Shown here in pieces: positions 52,856 through 61,381 of a DNA stretch of 64,000 nucleotides (positions are counted from its first letter, which is position 1; the number at the start of each line of letters is the position of its first letter). The position numbers and the translations under genes were made by a program. Below the pieces are notes generated by a model, which ran no database searches, was not told the DNA's origin, and saw only the letters and a list, made by a program, of their open reading frames with translations. This stretch comes from Opitutus sp. Its GTDB lineage: Bacteria; Verrucomicrobiota; Verrucomicrobiia; Opitutales; Opitutaceae. The stretch is from positions 758,501 to 822,500 of the forward strand of contig JACEUQ010000002.1 in assembly GCA_024998815.1 (NCBI GenBank), written 5' to 3'.

Positions 52856-53851
52856 TCACACCACTCGGTCCGCCATCGCCGCACCGCCCGCGACAAACGC
52901 GGCGAAGTTTTTCAAAAAATGGGCTACCAGAGCCTGGTCCTGGTCGCTGCGTACACCGGCGGTATGCGGCGTGAGAAAACAATTCGGCGCCGTCCACAAG
53001 GGGCTCGACGGCGGCAGCGGCTCCTCGGCGAAAACGTCCAAATAAGCCGCCCCAAGCCGCCCGTTTTCCAGCGCCTGCACCAGCGCACGTTCGTCCACCG
53101 TGGAGCCGCGCCCGATGTTATAAAACCGCGCCCCCGGCTTGCACGCGCTCAGTCGGCGGGCGTTGACATAGTTGGCGGTGGCCTCGTTGTCGGGCAGCAG
53201 GTTGATGATATGGTCGGCCTCGCCCAGCACCGAAGAAACGCGCTCTTCGGAGATGACGTGAACGCCGCGCTCACTGTGGGTTTTACGGCGCACGGCGTAA
53301 ATTTTCATCCCGAAGGGGGCGAGCAGTTCGGTTAACCGCCGCGCGATCGTGCCGTAACCAAGCAGGAGAACGGTCTGGCCGTTGAGCAGCACCGAGGCTG
53401 CGCGACGCTCGAAAAACTGCCAGCGGCGCTCCCCGAGTTGCTCGGCGTGCGAGGCGAGCAGTTGACGGCCGAGGGCGAGCATCATCCCGAGTACGTGTTG
53501 GGCGCAGGGCTCGGCAAAGACGCTCGAACTGCTGGTGAACACCGAACCTCGGGCGCGAAAGGATTCCAAAAAATCGGGGGTGTCGTAGCGACCGTAACCC
53601 GCGCTAGTCACCGCCAGCCAGCGGACTTTTGGGTTCCGCAGACAATCGCCCGCGTCGGGCTGACCCAGCACCACATCGGCCTCCAAAAACCCGGCGTCGG
53701 AGGGGCCGGCGACGAGCACAGAAGCGGAGCGCTTTTGGGCGAAAACCAGCCGGTGTTCGGCAAGCCCGAAGGCGAGGCGTTGTTCTGCGGGGGTGGAGAG
53801 CGCGGCGTTACACCAAATCGTAAGAGGCGGGTTCATGGCAGGCGAAGACAT
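52856..53851 (-). CDS. D-isomer-specific 2-hydroxyacid dehydrogenase family protein
   Basis: A 331-aa NAD(P)-dependent reductase. The cofactor domain has VLLLGYGTIARRLTELLAPFGMKIYAV. The catalytic residues are Arg in NIGRGSTVDERAL, Glu in DVFAEEPLPPSSPLW and His in LTPHTAGVRSDQD. The substrate domain is split around it as usual. MNPPLTIWC at 53836 is an alternative start. The substrate (glyoxylate, hydroxypyruvate or other) cannot be told. Confidence 0.9.
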   Translation of the reverse strand: MSSPAMNPPLTIWCNAALSTPAEQRLAFGLAEHRLVFAQKRSASVLVAGPSDAGFLEADVVLGQPDAGDCLRNPKVRWLAVTSAGYGRYDTPDFLESFRARGSVFTSSSSVFAEPCAQHVLGMMLALGRQLLASHAEQLGERRWQFFERRAASVLLNGQTVLLLGYGTIARRLTELLAPFGMKIYAVRRKTHSERGVHVISEERVSSVLGEADHIINLLPDNEATANYVNARRLSACKPGARFYNIGRGSTVDERALVQALENGRLGAAYLDVFAEEPLPPSSPLWTAPNCFLTPHTAGVRSDQDQALVAHFLKNFAAFVAGGAAMADRVV

Positions 53852-53939
53852 CGGAGGTTACAACGGGACGAATGGGAGGTCCAACGGTGAGGCCACAAAA
53901 AGGCGCGACGCCGATGGGTCGCGCCTCGAAAACGAGCCG

Positions 53940-54084
53940 AGGGAGGGTCCACCTCCGTGTGGCCTAGCTCGGGCGGCCGAAAAAAGTAGCGCAGACTTCC
54001 CTGTCTGCCTTGGGCGCTTGCCGGAGCAGACTGGAAGTCTGCGCTACTTCTCGAACACGGACGACACGGAGGTCGTACCTCCGC
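53940..54084. repeat. R3 repeat with R2 nested inside
   Basis: R3 arms GGGAGGGTCCACCTCCGTGT and AACACGGACGACACGGAGGT. The inserted segment 53972-54049 starts GGCGGCCGAAAAAAGTAGCG and is bracketed by CTCG on both sides. Confidence 0.85.
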
Positions 54085-54486
54085 CGAGCCTAACTGGTGA
54101 CGGATAATTCAAGACGTCACCTCGTTCCTAGGGGCGGAATTAGGCTCGGATAATTCAATAAGCCCGAGTTTGGGATAAATAAAACGTCCCTGCTGGATAA
54201 TTCAATGGATCGTTTTGTTCGCGGTTTTTCAATTACCTCGAACGACTAGCACTGTTGGGTGAACAATGCATTGCCACCCGCATGAAGCATAAGTTGACCA
54301 GATTCTCCTGCCCAAGATTTTTAAGGCGATTTGCACTCTGGAAGCACCTCACTGGCTAAAATTACAGATGCGCATCTTGGACCGATACGTTTCCCATACA
54401 CCTTTGCGGAGATAAGTGGGTTACTGGGACAACCGAGCAGGCAGCTGCGGTTAATGAGCGTCAAGCAACTTGCAGGCCTGCTTGTG
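54085..54486. repeat. triple direct repeat GGATAATTCAA
   Basis: Three exact copies at 54102-54112, 54148-54158 and 54195-54205, spaced 46 and 47 bases. The remainder of this A/T-richer region up to 54486 holds no gene I can support. It could be a binding-site array or the remains of a tandem repeat. Confidence 0.7.
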
Positions 54487-54744
54487 TTACTCACCGAATA
54501 GCCACGCGACACTGACTTTTAGGACACCGGCAATCGCTTTGATTTCGTAGTCACGAAGAAAGCGTTTTCCGTTTTCGATTCGGGTTACGGTCGGTCGATC
54601 AAGATCGAGACCACGAACAGCTAACCGAGCAGCAAATTCGCGCTGGCTTACCGCAGGATCGAGTCTTTCACGCGCAGCGCGAATTCGAAGGCCAATGATA
54701 TTATGCCCTCTGCGAGTTGCTGGAATTTTGTGTTTCGGTGCCAA
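54487..54744 (-). CDS. XRE-family helix-turn-helix regulator (85 aa)
   Basis: A compact Cro/CI-type DNA-binding protein: IIGLRIRAARERLDPAVSQREFAARLAVRGLDLDRPTVTRIENGKRFLRDYEIKAIAGVLKVSVAWLFG, a complete five-helix domain. The open frame extends to 54780 only with a TTG start and an odd N-terminus. A TTG at 54744 gives MAPKHKIPATRRGHN, which looks native, so I place the start there. An operator-like inverted repeat overlaps this start. It is divergent from a small membrane protein gene, a layout typical of regulator-effector pairs. Confidence 0.8.
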   Translation of the reverse strand: MAPKHKIPATRRGHNIIGLRIRAARERLDPAVSQREFAARLAVRGLDLDRPTVTRIENGKRFLRDYEIKAIAGVLKVSVAWLFGE

Positions 54745-54753
54745 AGTGACACC
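54737..54753. promoter_or_regulatory. operator-like inverted repeat 1
   Basis: GGTGCCAAAGTGACACC, a 17-bp near-palindrome overlapping the likely XRE start codon. Confidence 0.55.
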
Positions 54754-54782
54754 TTGACCATAACAAAGACCGCATCTCAATG

Positions 54783-54799
54783 GGTGTCATTATGACACC
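54783..54799. promoter_or_regulatory. operator-like inverted repeat 2
   Basis: GGTGTCATTATGACACC, a perfect odd-length palindrome covering the start region of the divergent membrane gene. It shares GGTG and TGACACC ends with repeat 1, centre to centre 46 bases. Confidence 0.65.
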
Positions 54800-55304
54800 A
54801 TTAGATGAAATCAGGAAATTGCCCTATTATTGGCCTGCATTGATAACTTTGGGCGTAGTCGTCCTACTTACCGTTACGAGCATCGCAATTTACACCCGTG
54901 CCACTAACCCGAAAGTTCGGCAAACTGGACCTTTGATGGCATGGACTGGGCAAAGTGAATTCGGCTATACCCGTGTGGAACTGTGGAAGACGGATGGCGC
55001 CTCTTACCTCCAAGACATTGTTATTCAAGCAGCTGAGAGCGCCAATTCCATAACCACAAAAGTGGCAATTGTGAAAGTCCCCGGTGATATTCAAATTAAA
55101 CCGGATATTAACACTCTGTTTGTGAGCGTTGAAGACAGTCGTAAGTGGGATAGTTCCGATAGCGGAGTTGTCGCATCAACAGGGAAAGATGGCATGTTGA
55201 AATTATTCGTTATTGGTACATACCGATTTCTAAAACCCTGTGTGTCGAACGACAACCAAACGTCGACATCAGCGACAATCAAAAATCGACACGGAAGTCG
55301 GTGA
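54792..55304 (+). pseudogene. membrane-anchored hypothetical protein truncated by IS21
   Basis: Starts MTPLDEIRKLPYYWPALITLGVVVLLTVTSIAIYT, one transmembrane helix with a short cytoplasmic N-terminus. A beta-rich external domain follows (FGYTRVELWKTDGASYLQDIV and so on). The IS21 left end begins at 55241, so the final ~21 residues (SNDNQTSTSATIKNRHGSR) are encoded by the insertion sequence and the native C-terminus is lost. Base composition is A/T-richer than the neighbours, which suggests transfer. Function unknown; probably controlled by the divergent XRE protein. Confidence 0.75.
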
Positions 55305-55358
55305 TTAGAACGGCGCTGGTCTGCGCTGAGGAGAGGCTCGGGGCCTTAAGCAGGCCCA

Positions 55359-56855
55359 ATGATTACCGAGCACCAGTATCAGCGACTAATGAAGACTCAA
55401 AAAGACCCGCCCAACGTGCGGAAGGCAGCCATGAAGGCGGGCATGCACCGGCATACGGCCACCAAGTACATCAAACAGGGCCACGGCCCGCGTAAACCCA
55501 CAGAGCCACGCAGTTCGCGCCGGGCCGATCCGGTGACCGAGCTCTGGCCCGAGGCCAAGCGGTTCCTCGAAGGAACTCCCGAGTTGGAAGCCAAGGCGCT
55601 CTTCTCGCATCTGCTGGCCAAACTCGGGCCCGAACACGTCAGCTTGCCCGCGCGCGCCCTGCGCACGTTCCAGCGCCGAGTGCAGGCGTGGCGCCGCCAT
55701 CACGGTCCGCCCAAGGAGGTCTTTTTTCCGCAGGTGCTTAACCCCGGCGAGTTTGTCCAGGTCGACTGGACCCACGCCGCCGAGCTCGGGGTCACGGTGG
55801 CGGGCGAGGTTTTCAACCACTTGCTCTGCCACGCTGTTCTCCCGTTTAGCAACGTGCAGTGGGCGGTGCCGTGCCAGTCGGAGTCGCTGCTCTCGCTCAA
55901 GGTCGGGTTGCAGGACGCCCTGTGGGCCTTCGGCGGGGTGCCGGTGGGGCTCCAAACCGACCAGAGTTCCACCGCCACCCATCAGCTCAAACGTGGCGAG
56001 GCGGCCCGGGGGTTTAACACCGAGTACCTCGCCCTGTGCGCCCACCTGGGGCTCAAGCCGCGCACGATCAACAAGGCCTGTCCGCAGGAAAACGGCGACA
56101 TCGAGTCGGCCAACGGGCACTTGAAGCGGCGGCTCAAAAGTCACCTGGCGCTGCGTGGCTCGCGCGATTTTGCCAGCGTGGCCGATTACGCGGCCTTCGT
56201 GGCCAACGTTTGCAGGGGCGCCAATCTCCAGCGCACGGTGCGCTTTACCGAGGAAAGCGCCACCCTGCGAGCGTTGCCCGCAACCCGTTATCCGCAGGCC
56301 GAGGAGAGCGCCGTACGGGTGTCGAGTTTTAGTACGATCCGGGTTAAAAACCACGCCTACTCGGTGCCCTCGCAGCTGATCGGCTCGATGGTCGGAGTCG
56401 AACTCGATGAGCAAACCGTGGTGGTGCGCTTCGAGCGCGAGGAGGTGCTGCGTTGCCCACGCTCGAGCCACGGCGGCGCGCGAATCGACTACCGCCACGT
56501 GATCGCCTCGCTGGTGCGCAAACCCGGGGCCTTTGCTGGCTACAAGTACCGCGAGGAACTGTTCCCCGGCACGGCGCTACGCCAGGCCTACGATGCCCTA
56601 CTCAGCGCGGCGCCCGCCAACACGACGGGCTGGGCGGACCGCCATTACCTCGCTCTGCTGGTCCTGGCTGCCGCGCACGGCGAAAACGAGGTCTGCGCGG
56701 TCATCGGTGTGGCCCTGCGAAGCGGCGAACTGCCGACCCCGGACTGGGTGGAGCCGAGGCTGCGCGCCACCGTGGTGCCAGCCCCCTCGATGCCGGTGCT
56801 GGCGCCCGAGCTCGGGGCCTACGACCGGCTGCTGAGCGGGGAGGTGGCCGCATGA
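55359..56855 (+). CDS. istA: IS21 family transposase IstA
   Basis: A 498-aa integrase-type transposase. The N-terminal helix-turn-helix has NVRKAAMKAGMHRHTATKYIKQG. The catalytic core has EFVQVDWTHAAELGV (first Asp), GVPVGLQTDQSSTATH (second) and CPQENGDIESANGHLKRRLKS (Glu). The C-terminal beta-barrel has AYSVPSQLIGSMVGVELDEQTV. Overlaps istB by the ATGA of its stop. Confidence 0.95.
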   Translation: MITEHQYQRLMKTQKDPPNVRKAAMKAGMHRHTATKYIKQGHGPRKPTEPRSSRRADPVTELWPEAKRFLEGTPELEAKALFSHLLAKLGPEHVSLPARALRTFQRRVQAWRRHHGPPKEVFFPQVLNPGEFVQVDWTHAAELGVTVAGEVFNHLLCHAVLPFSNVQWAVPCQSESLLSLKVGLQDALWAFGGVPVGLQTDQSSTATHQLKRGEAARGFNTEYLALCAHLGLKPRTINKACPQENGDIESANGHLKRRLKSHLALRGSRDFASVADYAAFVANVCRGANLQRTVRFTEESATLRALPATRYPQAEESAVRVSSFSTIRVKNHAYSVPSQLIGSMVGVELDEQTVVVRFEREEVLRCPRSSHGGARIDYRHVIASLVRKPGAFAGYKYREELFPGTALRQAYDALLSAAPANTTGWADRHYLALLVLAAAHGENEVCAVIGVALRSGELPTPDWVEPRLRATVVPAPSMPVLAPELGAYDRLLSGEVAA

Positions 56856-57610
56856 GCACCGACCCTACCGATGCGCTGCCGATCCTCTTGCGCGCGCTCA
56901 AGCTGCCGACGATGGCCCGCGAACACGCCGGGGCGCTCGCCCGGGCCGAGGCCGAGAACTGGGGCTACCGCCGCTTCCTGCTCTACTTGCTGGAGACGGA
57001 GGCGGGCGAGCGGTTGCGCGGCCGCATCGAGCGCCTCCTCAAAGAATCGGGCCTACCCGGCGGCAAGACCCTCGGCACCCTCGACGAAGCGCGGTTGCCC
57101 GAAAAGGTACGCCGACAACTGCCCAGCTTGCTCGACGGTGAACTGGTGCGCCGTGGCGACAACCTGCTGTGCTTCGGTCTGCCCGGCCGCGGCAAAAGTC
57201 ACCTGGCCGCCGCGCTCGGACGCGAATGGATCCAGCGACACCAGCTGAAGGTCTTGTTTATGCCGACCTTCAAACTGGTCGGGCAGTTGCTGGTGGCCAA
57301 GCGCGACCTGCGGTTGCCCTCGGCGCTGGCCAAGCTGGCCCACTACGACGCGGTCATCCTTGATGACCTCGGCTACGTCCCACAGGGCCGGGAGGAGACC
57401 GACGTGCTCTTCACCTTCCTGGCTGAACGCTACGAAAAGCGCACGGTGGTGATCACCTCGAACCTGGTGTTCAGCCAATGGGATCAGATCTTCAAAGATC
57501 CGATGACCACCATGGCCGCCGTAGACCGGCTGGTGCATCATGCGGTCATCCTGGAGTTTACCGGTGAAAGCCAGCGACTCCAGGCGGCTGCAAAGAGTCC
57601 TAAACGCTGA
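56852..57610 (+). CDS. istB: IS21 family helper ATPase IstB
   Basis: A 252-aa AAA+ protein that assists IstA in target capture. Walker A is CFGLPGRGKSHLAAALG (Arg where most have Thr), Walker B is YDAVILDDLGYV, and sensor 1 is VVITSNLVFSQWDQIF. The ATG lies inside the istA stop (ATGA), indicating translational coupling. Confidence 0.95.
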   Translation: MSTDPTDALPILLRALKLPTMAREHAGALARAEAENWGYRRFLLYLLETEAGERLRGRIERLLKESGLPGGKTLGTLDEARLPEKVRRQLPSLLDGELVRRGDNLLCFGLPGRGKSHLAAALGREWIQRHQLKVLFMPTFKLVGQLLVAKRDLRLPSALAKLAHYDAVILDDLGYVPQGREETDVLFTFLAERYEKRTVVITSNLVFSQWDQIFKDPMTTMAAVDRLVHHAVILEFTGESQRLQAAAKSPKR

Positions 57611-57707
57611 GCCCGGCGGGTGCCGGTGGGTGCCGGTGGTCGTTCAACGACACCGGAGCCGACGACCGACAAGGGCGCACGAGCCAAAAGCGGGCGAGAG
57701 CCAAACC

Positions 57708-57724
57708 GGCCGCCTTCGGCGGCA
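57708..57724. repeat. 17-bp hairpin direct repeat, copy 1
   Basis: GGCCGCCTTCGGCGGCA, a hairpin GCCGCC/GGCGGC with TTC loop plus one base each side. Identical copies are at 59545-59561 and 61626-61642. They bracket and separate the two tandem elements. Confidence 0.95.
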
Positions 57725-57774
57725 CTGGAGTTTGGCCCCAAAAGCAGGTGGATGCGAAGCGGCCGGAGGCCCGG

Positions 57775-59187
57775 TTACGCAGCGCGGAAGAGTGCTTCAG
57801 CCAAGAAGGGTGGCGCTTTTGATGAGTTCGTGGAGGGAGGGTCGGTCGACGTGAAGTCGGAGAAACTCTCTGGGGCGATCTGGTCGGCCCAGCATTCGCT
57901 GCGCAGGGTGCGCAAGAGGTCCCCCGTGGAACTGGTCGCAGGCGAGGCGCCCGAAGAGTGCGTGCGCCATTTGGGCGGGCGAAGATGCGGCGGCGGATCA
58001 GGGGTTTGCCCCGCAGGATCGCCGAAGAGCAGGGCGGCGATTAACAACAGCGCATAGGCGGCGACGGTGGCGGCGGGTTGGTTGCGGTTGGAGGCGGCGG
58101 TGCGCAGTTGTGCCTGGCCGGTGCCGATCAGGGTTTTCTCATCCCGGAAGTTTCCCTCGATGCCCCAACGCCAGAGGTAATACTGGAGTTGGTCACCCAC
58201 GGGCATATCCGGGTCGGTGCAAACCAAGAAGGCAGGCTGGCGATAGAGCAGCTTCGAGCCTGCGCGCAATCGGTAGCCCACCGGGGCGATCACCATGACT
58301 TGCAACGGGAGCGTCGCCCCGGCTTTACGCCACAGCACCGGCCCGAGGGTCTTGATTTTAAAGGTGTGCTTTTTTCCGGCCGCATAAGCCTCGACGCTTT
58401 GCCAGGCCACGGTGTCGTCGGTGCGCAGCTCTTCCGGGGTCTGGACCGGCGCGCCATAGACCGGCGGGCGACCGGTGGCCGCGGGTGGTCCAGGCAGGGC
58501 GTTGAGCACGGCGTCCCGGCGGATCCGGCCGATATAAACGGTCTTGGCGGGCAGGCCCTTGAGTACGACCGCATTGGTGTAACTGCCATCGCCGGCGACC
58601 ACCAGTTTGCGCGTGTCTGGCAGCGCCTGGCGAAGCTGCTGGATGCGGGCGAGCGCGACGACATTAAGCCGCTGCTGTTTTTTCTTCTCCGTGTACTGCT
58701 GAACCTCGTCGGTAGTGGCTTTTTTACCCGGCTTTGGCGGCGTCGGCGCGTGGGTGAAATCCACCGGAATCATCCGGGCGTGTCCGTCGGAACCAGGCCA
58801 GGCCGCAGAGAGTTGCACATAGCGCTGGCCGCGCACCAGGTTGGTTTGGAACGCGGGGCCGAGCGGATCGCGTTTCCAGCCGACGCCGTCGATCTTGACC
58901 CCGGTTTTGCGTACCAGGGTGTCATCGATGGCGGCCACCAACGGGGTAAGCGCCGGCAGGTTTACCTCAAGCTCATGGAGGACCGTGCGGAAAAGCCCCG
59001 CCGGCTTCACCCGGTCACGCGAATACAACCGGTAGTCGGCCGTCCAGTCCTGCTGGGCACGCCCGCACAGACAAATCAGGTTGGTAAGAGTCCCCCGGCA
59101 CGGTGAAACCAGTGCCGCCATGAGATGCCCCTGCAGTCTCCGGGCGCACTCGGGGGCGGCGCAAGCCGCAGCACAAGCCCGTTTCAT
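57775..59187 (-). CDS. DDE transposase (IS4/IS701-like), copy A
   Basis: A 470-aa transposase. VAAIDDTLVRKTGVKIDGVGWKRDPLG includes the first Asp, VVAGDGSYTNAVVLKGLP the second, and YLWRWGIEGNFRDEKTLIGTGQAQLR the YREK-type segment with the Glu. The start at 59187 (MKRACAAACAAPECA) overlaps the stop of the AbrB-like gene as ATGA, arguing for coupled translation and against the earlier Met at 59217. I cannot name the IS family with certainty. Confidence 0.88.
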   Translation of the reverse strand: MKRACAAACAAPECARRLQGHLMAALVSPCRGTLTNLICLCGRAQQDWTADYRLYSRDRVKPAGLFRTVLHELEVNLPALTPLVAAIDDTLVRKTGVKIDGVGWKRDPLGPAFQTNLVRGQRYVQLSAAWPGSDGHARMIPVDFTHAPTPPKPGKKATTDEVQQYTEKKKQQRLNVVALARIQQLRQALPDTRKLVVAGDGSYTNAVVLKGLPAKTVYIGRIRRDAVLNALPGPPAATGRPPVYGAPVQTPEELRTDDTVAWQSVEAYAAGKKHTFKIKTLGPVLWRKAGATLPLQVMVIAPVGYRLRAGSKLLYRQPAFLVCTDPDMPVGDQLQYYLWRWGIEGNFRDEKTLIGTGQAQLRTAASNRNQPAATVAAYALLLIAALLFGDPAGQTPDPPPHLRPPKWRTHSSGASPATSSTGDLLRTLRSECWADQIAPESFSDFTSTDPPSTNSSKAPPFLAEALFRAA

Positions 59188-59441
59188 AAGTCGTCCCAGC
59201 CGATCGGATAAACCCAACTGGACTTTTTTTTAACGCCTACGTCCACCAGCTCGGGCGTGACCGGCATAACGGGCGCGACCAGACTGCGTGAGAGGACCAA
59301 ATGATGCGCGTCGGTGACGGTCCACTCGACGGCCTCCGACTTGGCGAACCCCATCGTCTGGGCGATGGAAGCGGGTAATGTCACATACCACTGCTCACTG
59401 TTTTTGCGGATGATGCGCTGAACTTTGGTGGTGGTGCTCAT
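59184..59441 (-). CDS. AbrB/SpoVT-like DNA-binding protein of the element, copy A
   Basis: An 85-aa protein: KVQRIIRKNSEQWYVTLPASIAQTMGFAKSEAVEWTVTDAHHLVLSR is a swapped-hairpin AbrB/MazE-type domain. A short tail ends in WVYPIGWDDL. MSTTTKVQR at 59441 is the natural start. It is encoded just upstream of, and overlapping, the transposase, so it probably represses or titrates transposase expression (inference from position and fold). Confidence 0.85.
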   Translation of the reverse strand: MSTTTKVQRIIRKNSEQWYVTLPASIAQTMGFAKSEAVEWTVTDAHHLVLSRSLVAPVMPVTPELVDVGVKKKSSWVYPIGWDDL

Positions 59442-59544
59442 GGTCCGACACCATCGTTCATGGCCACGCTTTTTCCCATGGGCCCGACGCCCCATTTATC
59501 TCTACGGCCTTCTCCGGGCCAACTAGTCAGAGGCCAAACTCCAG

Positions 59545-59561
59545 GGCCGCCTTCGGCGGCA
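59545..59561. repeat. 17-bp hairpin direct repeat, copy 2
   Basis: GGCCGCCTTCGGCGGCA, exactly filling the gap between the end of copy A and the start of copy B. Confidence 0.95.
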
Positions 59562-59611
59562 CTGGAGTTTGGCCCCAAAAGCAGGTGGATGCGAAGCGGC
59601 CGGAGGCCCGG

Positions 59612-61024
59612 TTACGCAGCGCGGAAGAGTGCTTCAGCCAAGAAGGGTGGCGCTTTTGATGAGTTCGTGGAGGGAGGGTCGGTCGACGTGAAGTCGGAGA
59701 AACTCTCTGGGGCGATCTGGTCGGCCCAGCATTCGCTGCGCAGGGTGCGCAAGAGGTCCCCCGTGGAACTGGTCGCAGGCGAGGCGCCCGAAGAGTGCGT
59801 GCGCCATTTGGGCGGGCGAAGATGCGGCGGCGGATCAGGGGTTTGCCCCGCAGGATCGCCGAAGAGCAGGGCGGCGATTAACAACAGCGCATAGGCGGCG
59901 ACGGTGGCGGCGGGTTGGTTGCGGTTGGAGGCGGCGGTGCGCAGTTGTGCCTGGCCGGTGCCGATCAGGGTTTTCTCATCCCGGAAGTTTCCCTCGATGC
60001 CCCAACGCCAGAGGTAATACTGGAGTTGGTCACCCACGGGCATATCCGGGTCGGTGCAAACCAAGAAGGCAGGCTGGCGATAGAGCAGCTTCGAGCCTGC
60101 GCGCAATCGGTAGCCCACCGGGGCGATCACCATGACTTGCAACGGGAGCGTCGCCCCGGCTTTACGCCACAGCACCGGCCCGAGGGTCTTGATTTTAAAG
60201 GTGTGCTTTTTTCCGGCCGCATAAGCCTCGACGCTTTGCCAGGCCACGGTGTCGTCGGTGCGCAGCTCTTCCGGGGTCTGGACCGGCGCGCCATAGACCG
60301 GCGGGCGACCGGTGGCCGCGGGTGGTCCAGGCAGGGCGTTGAGCACGGCGTCCCGGCGGATCCGGCCGATATAAACGGTCTTGGCGGGCAGGCCCTTGAG
60401 TACGACCGCATTGGTGTAACTGCCATCGCCGGCGACCACCAGTTTGCGCGTGTCTGGCAGCGCCTGGCGAAGCTGCTGGATGCGGGCGAGCGCGACGACA
60501 TTAAGCCGCTGCTGTTTTTTCTTCTCCGTGTACTGCTGAACCTCGTCGGTAGTGGCTTTTTTACCCGGCTTTGGCGGCGTCGGCGCGTGGGTGAAATCCA
60601 CCGGAATCATCCGGGCGTGTCCGTCGGAACCAGGCCAGGCCGCAGAGAGTTGCACATAGCGCTGGCCGCGCACCAGGTTGGTTTGGAACGCGGGGCCGAG
60701 CGGATCGCGTTTCCAGCCGACGCCGTCGATCTTGACCCCGGTTTTGCGTACCAGGGTGTCATCGATGGCGGCCACCAACGGGGTAAGCGCCGGCAGGTTT
60801 ACCTCAAGCTCATGGAGGACCGTGCGGAAAAGCCCCGCCGGCTTCACCCGGTCACGCGAATACAACCGGTAGTCGGCCGTCCAGTCCTGCTGGGCACGCC
60901 CGCACAGACAAATCAGGTTGGTAAGAGTCCCCCGGCACGGTGAAACCAGTGCCGCCATGAGATGCCCCTGCAGTCTCCGGGCGCACTCGGGGGCGGCGCA
61001 AGCCGCAGCACAAGCCCGTTTCAT
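59612..61024 (-). CDS. DDE transposase (IS4/IS701-like), copy B
   Basis: Translation identical to copy A (470 aa), with the same ATGA overlap with its AbrB-like gene. Both copies look intact. Confidence 0.88.
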   Translation of the reverse strand: MKRACAAACAAPECARRLQGHLMAALVSPCRGTLTNLICLCGRAQQDWTADYRLYSRDRVKPAGLFRTVLHELEVNLPALTPLVAAIDDTLVRKTGVKIDGVGWKRDPLGPAFQTNLVRGQRYVQLSAAWPGSDGHARMIPVDFTHAPTPPKPGKKATTDEVQQYTEKKKQQRLNVVALARIQQLRQALPDTRKLVVAGDGSYTNAVVLKGLPAKTVYIGRIRRDAVLNALPGPPAATGRPPVYGAPVQTPEELRTDDTVAWQSVEAYAAGKKHTFKIKTLGPVLWRKAGATLPLQVMVIAPVGYRLRAGSKLLYRQPAFLVCTDPDMPVGDQLQYYLWRWGIEGNFRDEKTLIGTGQAQLRTAASNRNQPAATVAAYALLLIAALLFGDPAGQTPDPPPHLRPPKWRTHSSGASPATSSTGDLLRTLRSECWADQIAPESFSDFTSTDPPSTNSSKAPPFLAEALFRAA

Positions 61025-61278
61025 AAGTCGTCCCAGCCGATCGGATAAACCCAACTGGACTTTTTTTTAACGCCTACGTCCACCAGCTCGGGCGTGACCG
61101 GCATAACGGGCGCGACCAGACTGCGTGAGAGGACCAAATGATGCGCGTCGGTGACGGTCCACTCGACGGCCTCCGACTTGGCGAACCCCATCGTCTGGGC
61201 GATGGAAGCGGGTAATGTCACATACCACTGCTCACTGTTTTTGCGGATGATGCGCTGAACTTTGGTGGTGGTGCTCAT
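61021..61278 (-). CDS. AbrB/SpoVT-like DNA-binding protein of the element, copy B
   Basis: Identical in translation to the copy at 59184-59441 (85 aa). Confidence 0.85.
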   Translation of the reverse strand: MSTTTKVQRIIRKNSEQWYVTLPASIAQTMGFAKSEAVEWTVTDAHHLVLSRSLVAPVMPVTPELVDVGVKKKSSWVYPIGWDDL

Positions 61279-61381
61279 GGTCCGACACCATCGTTCATGG
61301 CCACGCTTTTTCCCATGGGCCCGACGCCCCATTTATCTCTACGGCCTTCTCCGGGCCAACTAGTCAGAGGCCAAACTCCAG

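Larger units (their letters stand above)
55241..57707 (+). mobile_element. IS21-family element (left end clear, right end not found)
   Basis: The left end TGTGTCGAACGACAACCAAA is followed by repeated CGACA/TCGACA words typical of IS21 ends. It carries istA and istB. After istB, 57611-57707 has GGGTGCCGGT repeats and a small hairpin, but no matching TCGACACA end before the next element begins. The right end may have been lost when the AbrB/transposase element arrived. Confidence 0.8.
57725..59544 (-). mobile_element. AbrB/transposase element, copy A (1820 bp)
   Basis: Ends are CTGGAGTTTGGCC and its inverse GGCCAAACTCCAG. It has two genes in one minus-strand operon. It is flanked by GGCCGCCTTCGGCGGCA on both sides. 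Copy B, in tandem, is the same length. The 215-bp element at 17.99 kb shares its ends. Confidence 0.88.
59562..61381 (-). mobile_element. AbrB/transposase element, copy B (1820 bp)
   Basis: Same length, ends and genes as copy A, 1837 bases further on (element plus the 17-bp hairpin). It is followed directly by the 244-bp block rather than by the hairpin. Confidence 0.88.

Noticed and set aside
54102-54205. possible CRISPR-like array because of about 46-bp spacing
   Set aside because: Repeats are only 11 bp, three in number, with no cas genes; not a CRISPR array.
58078-59106. 342-codon plus-strand frame inside the AbrB/transposase element
   Set aside because: Antisense of the DDE transposase, duplicated with it; no recognisable domain.
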